Of a DNA stretch of 64,000 nucleotides, positions 14,031-26,453 are shown piece by piece; the stretch's first letter is position 1; each line of letters begins with the position of its first letter. The translations under genes were made by a program, and so were the position numbers. Origin of the DNA: Camarhynchus parvulus. Lineage: Eukaryota > Chordata > Aves > Passeriformes > Thraupidae. The DNA lies in the NCBI RefSeq assembly GCF_901933205.1, contig NC_044600.1, positions 1,240,001-1,304,000 of the forward strand. Direction: 5' to 3'. The notes below the pieces were generated by a model that was not told the DNA's origin, searched no databases, and worked only from the letters and a program-made list of their open reading frames with translations.

Positions 14031-14563
14031 CATTCAGAGCTGCAGTTTTTGAGTGAAACCCATTCAGAGCTGCAGTTTTTGGAGTAAAACCCATTCAGAG
14101 CTGCAGTTTCTCCAGTGAAACCCATTCAGAGCTGCAGTTTTTGGGTGAAACCCATTCAGAGCTGCAGTTTCTCCAGTGAAACTCATTCAGAGCTGCAGTT
14201 TTTGGGTGAAACCCATTCAGAGCTGCAGTTTTTGGGTGAAACCCATTCAGAGCTGCAGTTTCTCCAGTGAAACCCATTCAGAGCTGCAGTTTTTGAGTGA
14301 AACCCATTCAGAGCTGCAGTTTCTCCAGTGAAACCCATTCAGAGCTGCAGTTTTTGAGTGAAACCCATTCAGAGCTGCAGTTTCTCCAGTGAAACTCATT
14401 CAGAGCTGCAGTTTTTGGGTGAAACCCATTCAGAGCTGCAGTTTTTGGGTGAAACCCATTCAGAGCTGCAGTTTTTGAGTAAAACACATTCAGAGCTGCA
14501 GTTTCTCCAGTCAAACCCATTCAGAGCTGCAGCTTTTCCAGTCAAACCCATTCAGAGCTGCAG
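14031..14563. repeat. 30/31-bp minisatellite, 18 units
   Basis: Eighteen units, each beginning CATTCAGAGCTGCAG. Two unit types are interspersed. A 30-bp type continues TTTTTGRGTGAAACC, and a 31-bp type continues TTTCTCCAGTGAAACC. The last two units are altered (TTTTCCAGTCAAACC, then run-out). The types do not strictly alternate, which suggests growth by block duplication or conversion. Because 30 is a multiple of 3 and 31 is not, frames stay open for a few units and then shift. The resulting peptides (TAALNGFHPK, THSELQFLGE) are by-products. Confidence 0.98.
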
Positions 14564-17500
14564 CTGGCTGTCAGTGAGTGCCAATCCCACTTTCCAGTGA
14601 AATCCACCATTTCAGCCGTTCTTTGGGACAAAGAGCATCAGTCATTCATCCTGCCCTCATACTCTCCCACTGTGAGCAACAGGGCCCCAGTTTAGCTCAC
14701 TCCAGTGTGAAAAGCTCAGCACAAAAGTCACTGCTGAGTCAATTACCTGTCTTTTATTAGCGGGAGATTTTAAATAAAGTATTTAATTTGTGACACTTCT
14801 TGGTGGAAAGCGAAGAATGGAAAATATTGAGCACAATTATTAGTTTGCATTGCACGTACAATTATTTCTCCATATTAGCACAGTTGTGACTATTTGAGAA
14901 AACAAATTGTTAAGCTTGTATGTGTGAAGATGCACAGGAAATATTTTAAATTCAACTTCCATGAGCTCATTTGAATTATTTGAGTTGTTCAAATATTATT
15001 CAAGTTAGACTCATCTTATTGGCAACAGAAACAATGCCATGTGACTTATTATTTCAGATTCCTGCATCTAATCAGTGCAGCTGGAAAAGTGAATATTGAA
15101 TTAACAATTGATCATTAATTCATGACAAATGGTGCTGAATAAATCCACAGAGAAAACAACTGTGAACACTCACTCTTCTGGCAAGTGAACACTCACTCCT
15201 CTCTCCCTCAGCTGGTAGGGCCAAAATCTGCCTCATAAATTTCAGACTATAATTCAACTCTACGTTGCAGATTAATACTGATGAAGTGGCATTTCATTTT
15301 GACACTTCATTTTAAGTGGGATGGGATGAAAAGCTGTAGGTTCTACCACACAGATTTAAGACTTTTTAATTTTTAATTTTTTTAAGATATGGAGTGTCTG
15401 ATGCTCCCAAAGAACAAAGTTTCTTTTCAGTTCATTAATTCCATCAGCTTTGGTGAACGCTCCAGGGCGTTGCTGTTTGTCTGTCCAGCCTGAGCTCAGC
15501 ACTGCTGAAAGCCAGCCACCCTCTGCCCCCAAACTCTGAACCCTGCCCCTCTGACAGCCACAATTTTGCAGGTTTAAATTACAATTTAAAATGTGTATGC
15601 TGATCAAATTTACCTTAATTGAACTCATTAGGAAACAAACGGCAGAGAAGTCGGGGGCAGCTGCCCCACTCACACTGGGGAGCTGGGGCTGACTGAGGGC
15701 CCTGCCTCCTTCAGCTAAAACACTTACAGCTGGGAGAGAGCCCTGGGGTGGAGCTTTATGAGATATCCATAAGGTTTATTTTGGTATAAGATAGCCTTTT
15801 ACTAGGTAGGTCACATTCATTCCTGATTAAAAGCATCCACATGGGAAATTATACACAGCACTGCAGCAGAACTGACACAGCTCCACTGCTAAATCACTCC
15901 TTTCAGACAAGCTGTACATCTATTTTCTTCATATAGAAGTCCTCCAAAATCAATGCATTATCAAATTTACTTTGGGGGAGAGATACCCAGGCTAACTGGT
16001 GATGGAAGAGACTGAGCTACATTACAAGCATGGCACACTTTGCCAAAAAACGTGTCTGGGGAACTTCACCTGCAAAATACCCCTGAACCAGCTCAATACA
16101 GGGAGAGCCTGGGAAGGAAAAGCAGAGTGAGCACACAGTTGTACACATGAGAAAATGTGGAATCCACTGTTCCCCTCCTAGGGGCTGGAATTGGCTGTGC
16201 CATCACCTGCAGACACCTCCATTCAGCAGGGACAGGGGCTCAGGGACTCAGGGCTGAGCTCCTCATCATCCTCAGCCCTGCAGTGCCCTGAGGGACAGAG
16301 CCCCCTGGGCTGGACTCTCCCAGCCAGTTCTGAGCCTGGCCCATGTACTGGGCTCAGTCCCCCAAGAACAAGGAGCATTTTCTCTCCTGGGCTTGTGCCA
16401 GTGGCTTGGCAGCCCCCAGGTTCAGAAAGGCACCCAGAGAATCAGAGTGCAGCTACCACGAGCAGATTGTGTTTGTGTCTGCAGGAACACACAACAAATA
16501 ACACATACTGCTGGGAGAGGAGCAGCCCCAGAGCTACAAAGGAGGAGGGTGAGACAAGCACACAACATTTCAGTTTATCCTGCGCTGCACAGGGAGCATT
16601 TGCAGACCACAAAAGGCCAGGTGAGCAAATGCTGGAAGCAGCACAGGAACGCCACAGCAAAGTGAGTGAACTCACTGGTGCCTGACCTCTAGAACTATCC
16701 ATACTTGCTTGCAGGATGTTGGGAGATAATCCTCCACAAACTGCAGAAGAGGGACCCTCTTTACACCCACCCTGTCTGGCCCACAGCCACAGACTGTGTG
16801 TTCTGATGAGAAATGAGGATATCACATGATGAAGTTAGCTGATCTCATGGTTTTATTTAGGGGGAAATGCTTTAAAGAAGCACTGAAGCAGCCAAGACAA
16901 ATCACATAGAGGCATCCCAATCTAATGAGCAGGGCCTGGCATGGTCCTGCAGATTGGAATTCTTTTCTCAATTAAACAGTAGGAGTGGACTGCTTTGCAA
17001 ATATTTAATTTCCAAGCTTCTAATTACAGTGGCTGAGTTTTTTCTCCTGAGGAAACAGGTGTTGACACAAGATCTGACAGATCCTAGCAACTGGCATTTG
17101 CTGGTCCCTTTCTCAGTTTTACAAACACACATGGAAAAAAGGAAAATGCACGATCTATTTGTCTAAGAGACAAATATTTGGGCTGTGCATAGAGAATTTT
17201 TTTGATCTGCCTTTGCATGGTGAGCTGTTTGTAATCTAGCTCAGTTCTGCCAGAGATGGAAGTTTCAGCATGCTCCATTTTGAAATGGCATCATCCTGGC
17301 TGTGCAAAGCTGCACACATGGGCCAGTTAGGAGGAAGTAATTAAATACATTCACAATGAAATCCTTTCAGTGAGGGGGATTTAATCTTGTCATCTTCCCC
17401 AGACACATCAAAAAGGGAAGTAAAACACGCAGAAGAAAATATAAGGAGGGTATCTGTTGTACTTCAAAAAAACCCATGAAAACCTGCGATGCTTCCAGTT

Positions 17501-17982
17501 CAGCTTTAAACTACAAATGGGAATAAAGTCAAATTTAGAGCTTAAAGTATAACCTAGTTCATTAGCATGCTGTAATCCTGCTAAAATTTTAATGTATTTG
17601 ATGGAAGCAAGATAACCATAAAAAATGCTACCTATGGCACAGTGTTTGCTGCACTGCCTGCACGGAGCTAATTACAGCCTCCCTGCCTTCACTCTCAAAT
17701 GCCTTGCTTTTGTGGGTTTTATCCATTGTCCTTAATGCTAAAATGCAGGAATTTGAGAGAATTACCATTTCATTGTAGTATTAAACTTGTGTTGAGGCAC
17801 ATTAACAGCACTGTGTTATCACAAGTTCAGTTATTAATGCAAGTAACCATTGTATTTACTTTGTTTCTGTATTTGGTCCCCACCCTCCCTAACCTCCACC
17901 CCCCAAAAAATTATTATTTACTTATCCCCTGGAACTGTCCCATTCTACCAGCTCAATACCCACATTCTTGGAGCTGAGCACT
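14564..17982. other. unique sequence, no gene seen
   Basis: AT-rich between about 14760 and 15660 and GC-richer at 16190-16680. The GC-richer part holds an open frame of 164 codons on the plus strand, low-complexity at its start (SGLSSSSSSALQ) and without a known domain. A minus-strand frame of 127 codons overlaps it. No acceptor and donor pair frames either. No named repeat was identified. Confidence 0.55.
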
Positions 17983-18044
17983 GTTTTGGAAATGCACAGT
18001 GCTATTTGGAAATGCACAGTGCTGGTTTGGAAATGCACACTGCT
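17983..18044. repeat. 20-21-bp tandem repeat, 3 copies
   Basis: Three consecutive copies of a unit built on TTTGGAAATGCACAGTGCT, at 17983, 18004 and 18024. The last copy has CACACTGCT. A small local duplication. Confidence 0.93.
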
Positions 18045-21000
18045 CACCCATTTCAGCGGCCCATTGTCTCTGTTCCTACTGAGAGGTTTTTCAAAGTGCA
18101 TTTCTGGCACAAAGCACTGAAAGCTCTACGGGCTGGCCACTGCACACATGCAGTAAATCCATCCTGCATTCATGCTTCTGCCTCAAGAACATAAAAATCA
18201 GCTAAGTCTCTTTTACACCACCAAGAATGGCTGATGAACCTGCCACACCTCGTTCTTTTCTGGTTGAAATCTTATTTGTCACTGCTCCTTCGTTCCCCAT
18301 CAGGTCAGGAAGGCTCCAGGGCACAGCCCAGCTGCCCTGACATGCTCAGGGGTGAGGTGGGAGCATCAGTGCCTCAGCCCAGCCCAAATTCCTGTGCCCC
18401 GGGATGCCCAGCTCGAGGGAGCCCTGCAGATGTTCCGCTGTTGGGGCTGAGCCATGGGGCAGGTGGATTAGAGAAGGGGTTTATTTCATCTTCTTCAAGC
18501 CTATTCCCTTTTACATTCAATTCCTCACCATGTAAATAAGGAATCACTTCAACGTCTGTGGGATTATTTTTTTTTGTTGCTTCCACATGGTTCAAAGGCA
18601 CGCCAAGCTCAGAGACGAGCTCAGCCAGAAAGGACTTTTGAAAATGTCTGCTCTGACCTTTCATGTAACACAAAATCCAAAACACGAGAGCATAAAAGTT
18701 AATGTCTTTACCAGAGGGATGGATCGAGATGATTCAACCTGAACTGCACAAAATGCATCCATTTTTAGTGCTGCCAAGTGATGCAAGCCACACACATCCA
18801 GGTCCCTGTGGTACATTACCTGGGCTGATCTTTCTGGGTTTTACAGAAGCCAGGCCTCCACAGAACCACAGGCTACACCTTGTGGTTTGTTTGCTTTTCA
18901 ATGCTTTTCAGGTCAGTCAGTTTTGTCCAGTCTGCCCATCTTCAGAAATGAATATTTCAGTTCTAAATTTCCTTAAATAATACTCAATAGGTAAAGGAGA
19001 GACCAAGCCTTGAGCCTACAAAGTTGACATGGTCCCAACAGATGGAGACTACCAAGCTGAAAAAACAGACAAAATCCTCATGAGGTCCAATAGTCAGAGA
19101 AGAGTGGAAGCAAATGTGCTCAGTCTAATTGTGGCAGCAGTCTGCAGGAGCCATGTGAGTGAGATATAAAGATATTATTATTTGCTGAGCCTGCTCCAAG
19201 CACATCCTTGCAGTGTCCAGGCACGGGTCCATCTCCTTCCTCTCCCTCTGCCACCTCCTCTGCTTTTCTGCTTCCAGCTGACAGCCCTGTGTCTCAGCCT
19301 CTTCTTAAACTAACTGAAGGATAATCTAGACATGAACTTCCCTTCCAGTCCCAGGAACATTTCTAACCCATTTAAAAGCTCTCCTTGCTGTGTCTGCATC
19401 CCTCTGGAGCTCTGGCACCAGAAGCAGCTCAGACATTCCAGTGACAGTCCTGGTAAGGCTGTACCCAAAACCAGGCTCCCTTTCCCATCTCTGCTTTACA
19501 AACTTTATTAATTTATCTCAAAAGGGCTGGTTGCCTTTCAGCCACAGCGCTGTGCTGGTATTTAGGGGCTTTCTTCTGCCAGCCCCCTAAACCCCAGTGC
19601 AGTGAATTAACAAAGCCCAGAGCCCAGAATCTGCACTTGCTGCTCCCACACAAGTTACCTGGCACTGGTTTTATTAAACACAGACCAAATGACTAACAAA
19701 CCCAGAGAACTCAATAAAAGCAACTTGTCTTCTCTTTTGTTACTACTCTGCCAATATTTGCAAAGCCTGCAAGCTCTGCAAAAAAAAAAAAAAAAAATTG
19801 CATGGACAATTAAATTCACTGAAAAGAATGTTAAATGTTAGAGCACAGCTCAGCCCCACGCTGGCCCTCCAGGAGGAGCCCTGCTCACTGATCTCTCTTC
19901 ACAACTACGTTTTGATACCTACCAATGACTCAGTTTTTAAAAGACACACAGCTAAATCCAAGCTTCTAGTCCAAATGTCATGCAGCATTAAGTTCTGAAG
20001 CCCAAGCACACAATGTCAGTTAATCTGACTTTATCAACCTGTCCATAATCCACTTAAAAAAACCAAAAAACCCCCACAGCTAAAAAAAGATACTAATTGT
20101 CTCTCTGACAAGGTCTGTATTTTCCAAGTAACTGCTACTGTTAATGAAATTTTTAGCTGCCAAGCCTTGCTGATGAACTCCTGAATCAAGTGTTTTGTTA
20201 TTTTACACAGAATCAATACCAGGCCAATTTGCCTACAGCTTCCTGGCCGTTCTTCTTTACCTCTTTAAAGTAAGAAACAGTATATACGTTAGGTCAGATT
20301 CTGTGACACTTCTTTGGTTTTCAACACTGTTTAATTAGTGATTCCGAAAGCCTCTCAACTTCTAAGAATGATTCTTATGAAATTCAACATATTTTTTCCC
20401 CATTTTCCTTTGTTACAGATGACAAACCTATTTCTGCCCCAGCAGACTGAATGGATGCATGCACCTGCCTCATGCCAAACTCCGAGCAGATCTATCAGCT
20501 GAACATCTCAGTTATTGGTTCTGCATTAGTTATGGTGTTCTGCCAATCATTCCAAATGTTCCCTTGGAGGAAGCCTGGCCAGCTGTTTTGTACTTTCCAG
20601 CAGTGAATTCTGTCTCACAGCAGAGGAGATGGAATCAGAGCTGGCACCGCGAAATCTGCGGCGAGGAAAATACCACAAGGATGGATCCAGTTTTGGAGCT
20701 GCAAACAACCACAAACAACCACAGCAGGTCAGAGGATGGGCCCTGGCTTGGTGATGGGCTCAAGGGGAAGGAAAGAAAAATTTTCTCATGATGGAGAAGA
20801 GCAAGAGAATTGCGCCTTTACTGCTGTGTGATAATGAGTTTATATCAATAAGGAAATGCCAACTTCTGAGGCGCGTGAAGCAACTAAACCCAGGAGCATC
20901 TTGCACCACTGAGAGCAGGTGGAAGAAAAAGGGACAGAGAGCCCCCCCTGTAACCCAGTTCTGCACAAATGCACAAACAACTTCAGACTGTAGGGAGGAA

Positions 21001-22522
21001 ATAAAAACGCTCTTGAACTCTCCAGAGAGGTTTTTAGTGGCCTGGCACACACCTGAAAGGAAACAACGACCCTCACACTCACCTTGACACAGAATTTCTG
21101 CCTCTCAAGTTTACACCACTCTCCCTTTTCCTGAGCAATCTCTCTGCAGAGCAGGAAAAATATCTGAGCTATGCACGTTGGTTTTTCTGGGAGAGTAAAG
21201 TTAGTGACACAGAGGCTGCCAAGACTCTTGTACCTAAAAATCCCCCAAACAATCCCATCTTCTGGGATTTGCAGCTCTCAGTCCTCCAGGAGCAACTCCA
21301 GACCCAGGACAGAGCTTAACTGGAGCTGGGGCAAAGACTCTTTTGCCTAAAACTCCTTTTACCCAGAATTTTGTACAGCCCGAAGTTAAAGGATTCTTTC
21401 TATCAGCATTAAAATTTACCAGCACATCAAGAAGAAGAAACCAAAACTATTTGTGCAGCAGCATTGCTTGGCATTGTCTGTACTGCAAGTGTGAGACTGC
21501 CAGGACCCCCCAGCACTCAGCTCTCTATCTCAGGGCTGTGTCCTCCACCCCTCAGGAGCAGAGATTTCATCAGGAAGGTGCAAGTGACTGCTGATGTTAA
21601 TGGTTTTTAAATAAAACAAAAAAAGAAAGTTTTGGCCACTTTGTGTTGCATATTTTTCAATGGCCATTACTGTCTCATAAAACAAATAAAATTTAAACTC
21701 AATGAAAATTGTCAGGATCAAAACTGCCAAATTTAAAAAGTCAAAATTAAGCTGGTTTAATCCAGAAATTAAAAATTTTGAGGAATCCCAAACATGTATT
21801 CCCCTACTTGAAAGTGGAAATGCCTCTGAACTGTCAGAACCCCCCAGTGCACAAAAGCTGAATTTCAGCCAGCTCCAGTAAACAGTTTATCAACACTCAT
21901 TACTCACAGTCAGAGCAGCAGTGCACACAGGCTCAGCATATGCTGCCTGACACGCAGGGAAAGAGCCACTGCTCCAGGATCTGCTTACTTAAGCCTGAGA
22001 GCTAGGAGACATAAAGGAGATGAATCTGTAATTATAGCCTGGTTACTATGCAAATACTTCAGCACACTATCTCTGTGAGAAATCTGGGTCTTGCCTTCAG
22101 AACAGTTTCATTATTAGAAACGATTATTGCCTTTATTCCACCACTGTGATATTTCATGCATTTTATAGAGCACAGATAAGGAGCAAACAAGAACAAACAG
22201 CTTTTACCTCTGCAATCCTCACTGGCAGCATCAAAATCACAGCCCTGAAAGGACCAGAGTCGAGAAACACCCGGGACTTTAAATCTGTGCTTAGTAGAAT
22301 GCCCCAATAATAACTTGCATCTGATATCTTAAGGCTGCAGCTATTTTTAACGAGTTCGTGGGGCTGCACAGGCAGCTGGACCTGCACAGGTCAGAGCCTG
22401 GTGCTTCCTGGTGCCAGGCAGCTGCTGAGCCTGTAATGGGCCATTAACGCCTTGTCCTGGCTGTGAACTTAATTTTTAAGCCTGTTTGCCTCTACTGGCA
22501 CTCTTGACTGTGCTGGTGTGTG
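18045..22522. other. unique sequence, no gene seen
   Basis: Mixed sequence. An 18-base A run lies at 19780-19797. Frames up to about 110 codons occur on both strands (for example plus strand 20459-20791) with no recognisable domain. There is no identifiable interspersed repeat. Confidence 0.55.
19780..19797. repeat. (A)18 homopolymer
   Basis: Eighteen consecutive A residues after CTCTGC. I see no retroposed gene body upstream and no matching flanking duplication, so it is annotated only as a simple repeat. Confidence 0.95.
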
Positions 22523-23036
22523 TTGCACTAATTATTATAATATTATATAATAATAATATAATTATATATAAAACATATAATTATATATAAAATATAATAT
22601 ATATATATTATAATAATTCTATAAATATATGATAATATATTTTATTTTGTCATATAATATAAATAAATTACATTATAAATATATTGTATATTATGATTTA
22701 TTCTTATAATATAAATCTAAATACATTATACTAATTATATTTCTACAATTACATTTCTATAAGTATATTAAATATATTATTATGATTAATATATAATTAT
22801 ATTAATTATAATTATAATATTCTATTTATATAATTATAATTATATTATAGTTATTATATATGTTTATATGTAATGTATAAAATTTTTCAAAATATTATGA
22901 AATACAAAAAATTTTATTCATTTTTATTATTTTAAAAATATTATGAATGATAAAATATTTTAAAATATTACAAAATATAAAAATATATGTTAAAATATTA
23001 TATAATAATTATATAATATGATAATTTTTGCACTAA
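22523..23036. repeat. A+T-only block bounded by 9-bp direct repeats
   Basis: About 496 bp (22532-23027) made almost entirely of A and T, with only scattered G or C. It is rich in TATAAT, ATTATA and AATATT words and in many small self-complementary segments. The block starts abruptly after TTGCACTAA (22523-22531) and ends abruptly just before a second TTGCACTAA (23028-23036). Sequence outside is of ordinary composition. The flanking match is exactly 9 bp: the adjacent bases differ on both sides. This layout could be a target-site duplication around an inserted element that has since decayed to, or began as, a TA-rich sequence. It could also be chance next to an expanded TA repeat. Confidence 0.9.
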
Positions 23037-26000
23037 ATCAAACCAGGCAGGGATTCTTACAGGTGTGAGAGAACTGGGGCAGGAATTTCATGATGAGCAG
23101 GGGTTCCAGGGGGGTGAAGGCAGAGCCAGGGCTGCTGCAGCCTGCGCTGCCCCCCAGCATCACTGCTCCAGGAGCAGGGCTGGCCCTGTCAGCCTGAGCA
23201 CCCTGCCCTGGATGAGCACATCAGGCCCAGCTCTGCAGGGCAGGGCTTTATCTGCAGAGGAGGAAAGCTGCTCTAAAGCAGCTTGGCTGGAATGGAATTC
23301 AGAGAGGAGAGAAATCCACGGGCGAAGAGTTGCCATTGAAAATGTCCTGCACCTCAGCCGCAGCTTCATTATCTCACGCGCACTGGGCTCTTCCAGCCCG
23401 CTATTCACAGCCACAGAGCTTTCACAGAATCAGCAGAGGAAGGGAAAAAGATGCTTAAAAAGAACTTTCTGCTCAAAGAAGTGAAAAAGCAAGCTGTCCT
23501 GCATACTTCATCTAGTGCCTCACATTTACTAAGGGCAAAATAATTTCTGCCTGCTCATGTGAATGGAGCAGATAGAGAATCTCTCCCCAGAGCCCAGGGG
23601 CCACCAGGGCCAGCTAGATTGGGTTCAGAGCACTGATGCAACCTGTGAGAGGCATTACTTCATCAGGTGGTGAGTTACACACGTGGGGGTTTTTGCAAAA
23701 TATTTCCTTTGCATCTTCTGTCAAGCAAACAAAGGCAGTAATTGTGGGGAGATGTGTTTTGATTTTTCTGTGCTGCTGCCTCGTCCCCAGATGCAAGCAC
23801 TGCGACAGGCAATTCACAAATGACACCTCTCCCTGCAAACAAACATTCTGGGTGATCATTAAAGATTGCTGTGATATTTGCAGAAAGGATAATGGGGATC
23901 TGGACAACACAAGAGTGCTATCTGATACGTGGGAACACTTGGGTTTATGGAGTGCTGGATAAATTCACTGCCATTTTTTGCATCTCCCGGCCTGCTATAT
24001 TTTCTCATTTGAAGGACAGATCTGTACGCGTTTCCAAACAGAGAGCATATTGTTCCACATGTTCTACAGCTCCTGAATCACACTAATTTATATTACTACA
24101 TTTTTAATTTAATGATTGATATGTTGGCTTTGCAAACTGACTGTCAGAATAATTCATATAGTATTAAAAACCCCAAGTGTACAGCAGTTTTATTAATGCA
24201 CCCTTAAAGAAGAATGAAACCTTCAGCCTTGCTCTAATGAATTCTGGTGGAACACTTGTGAATGATGCTGCTCCTGTCCCTCAGCTGGGGAGGGGGCTCA
24301 GGGAAGGCAGGAAAGCCAAAAATTTCCAGTGATAAAATGGAAACGTTTTCCGAAATAACCTTCAGCTATTGAGTCCTGGTCGGAGGAACGGCAGCTTCAG
24401 GCCTCCACTTCTTTATTCCCCAGGGTTATGAAGGATTGCTCCTTGGTGTGCCTCACTGAGAAGCCCAGGCACAGGCACTCCAGCAGCGCCCAGGTGAGGT
24501 CAGTGCACCTGGGGTCAATCCTGCAGCCCTAAATCAGCTTTTCCGTGGCTGCTGTGCCTCAGGGGCCAATGCAGTGTCAGCCCAGCACCCCGACAGCAGG
24601 GTGGGTGTGAGCCTGGACAGCCTGTGCACAGCAGCAGCGCTCACAGAGCTCCTGCAGGCCTTCCCTGCTCACAGCCCCGCTGGCTGTGGCCAAGAAATGA
24701 GCTCCCAGCCCCTGCAGGGCTCCCTTCTGTGCGTCTGCCCAAGGACACCGTGCTACAACTGCTCATATTGCTCTGCAGAACATCAGCACAGCGAGGCTCC
24801 CCCTCCAAAATCCCAAATTTAATAACTTCCAGTAAGTACAAGAGTTACAAAGCACAGCCCGGGTTCCTACCTGCTGCTAACATGTCAGGAAATATTATGC
24901 ACAAGGGGCTATAATGTCCAGGCTAGCTGAAGGACAGACTGGATCAATAAAGCTGCAAGAGCAGCTGGATGAGCAGATCCCTTCTGAGAATACTCTGCTT
25001 CCTGCACAGGATTCAGAATCAAATCAAACCTGCACGAGAGGCACCTGGGATGTGAAGTGCTGTGTTCCAGAAACACCCAAACAAACCCAGAGCAGAGCCC
25101 CAGGCAGGGACAGTGCAGAGCAGAGCTGGGGTCCTGTGGGGGGCACCGGGCAGGAGGGGTCACACAGCAGCACCGAGCCCCTCCTGCAGCTGTGCCAGCC
25201 CCAGCCCTTCAGGTGCGCTGGGACACAACCCTCAGTCCCACTGACTCCAACAGCCACGGCTGTCTCTGCTGTTAACCCCTCAAATCCCTTGCACCAGCTC
25301 TCCCCCTCAATCAGCAGCCACCATGGCAGTGAAAAGCTGCCTGAACCCCTCAGTGACAAATAAACATTGGTTTCATTCTGCCACACCTAAACACCAGGGT
25401 AACACCAAATCTGCTGATTCCAGGAGCTGGGCTTAAAAAGGAGAAGTTTTCAAAGTAATCAGGGCAGGACTGAACAGATACTGGGTGCACATTTCACCAG
25501 TAACAAGTTTCAGTGCGATGCAATGAAGAGCAGCAATGTTTTCTCCATTTCTACAATACTTCAGATGCCGAGGAAGAGTAAAAATAAAAAAATCTCAGTG
25601 AAAGCAACTTGAAGCTTTACTCATTTTTAGGATAGGTCCTCATCGAGTTTTGTGTGCATTCTCGCAGCTGGTAACACTGCTGAGCTCTCCTCAAAGGAGG
25701 ATTCACTACAATGCAAAGGCTCACTCTGCAGAAACTGTAAGAGGGTTTTTTTGTTGGCTATTTTACTGTGCCATGGCACAAAATTTTGCCAGGTAAAACA
25801 TATTTCCCTGCTTTTAAGAGTTCCTAAGTACACAGCACAGAAAGAGACCACAAATGCTCTTACAGAGGCATGGCAGCCAAGGCTAAGGACCTGAAATGGG
25901 AACCATGTCCAGCAAAGTGCTGAGTTTCTCCCAATATCAATGGTACATTAGGACACACCAGGCTTCTTGCAAAATGTGCAGAAAAATCCCAGCATTTACA

Positions 26001-26068
26001 AAAAACCACCACGTGCTGCCCTTTGGGGAGGGGGAGCAGAGTTTTCCCTGTTTTCCCTGTAGCTGCTC
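23037..26068. other. unique sequence, no gene seen
   Basis: The stretch 23050-23420 is GC-richer, with a small CpG cluster at about 23315-23400. At 23760-23960 a good polypyrimidine tract and AG precede a short Cys-rich open frame (see findings), but no donor was found. The stretch 24440-25370 is GC-rich with overlapping open frames on both strands (up to 149 codons) and no recognisable domain. Confidence 0.5.
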
Positions 26069-26453
26069 TGTGACCGTGCTCACAGGGGTCCGAGGATGAG
26101 GGAAGAGACGAGGATCTGACTCCATGTTTCAGAAGGATTGATTTATTATTTTATGGTATATATTATATTAAAACTATGCTAAAAGAACAGAAGAAAGGAT
26201 TTCATCAGAAGGCTAGCTAAGAATAGAAAAAGAAAAGAATGATAACAAAGGTTTGTGGCTCGGCTCTCTGTCCGAGCCAGCTGACTGTGATTGGCCATTA
26301 ATTAGAAACAACCACATGAGACCAATCACAGATGCACCTGTTGCATTCCACAGCAGCAGATAACCATTGTTTACATTTTGTTCCTGAGGCCTCTCAGCTT
26401 CTCAGGAGGAAAAATCCTAAGGAAAGGATTTTTCATAAAAGATGTCTGCGGCA
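26069..26453 (-). mobile_element. solo LTR of an endogenous retrovirus, minus strand
   Basis: A 385-bp element whose reverse complement matches the element at 39528-39911 along its whole length. Read on the minus strand it begins TGCCGCAG and ends GGTCACA, the TG...CA form of retroviral LTRs. It carries a poly(A)-type AATAAA-like AT-rich segment followed by a conserved GACGAGG/CCTCGTC end region. Two CCAAT-type motifs form a 10-bp inverted repeat, CTGTGATTGG (26285-26294) and CCAATCACAG (26322-26331). The flanks CTGCTC (26063-26068) and CTGCCC (26454-26459) match at 5 of 6 bases, consistent with a 6-bp target-site duplication. No internal retroviral sequence adjoins it, so it is a solo LTR. 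Assignment to a passerine ERV family is from memory of similar sequences and is inferred. Confidence 0.88.

Noticed and set aside
14031..14563. Regular direct repeats of about 30 bp that look CRISPR-like at first sight
   Set aside because: The units are contiguous with no unique spacers between them, and the surrounding sequence is vertebrate, not prokaryotic. It is a minisatellite.
16191..16685. 164-codon plus-strand open frame
   Set aside because: GC-rich, low-complexity sequence with an overlapping minus-strand frame of similar size. It has no recognisable domain and no splice-site pair.
19780..19797. A18 run (and A19 at 27834-27852) as possible poly(A) tails of processed pseudogenes
   Set aside because: No gene-like body upstream, no poly(A) signal at the expected distance and no flanking target-site duplication.
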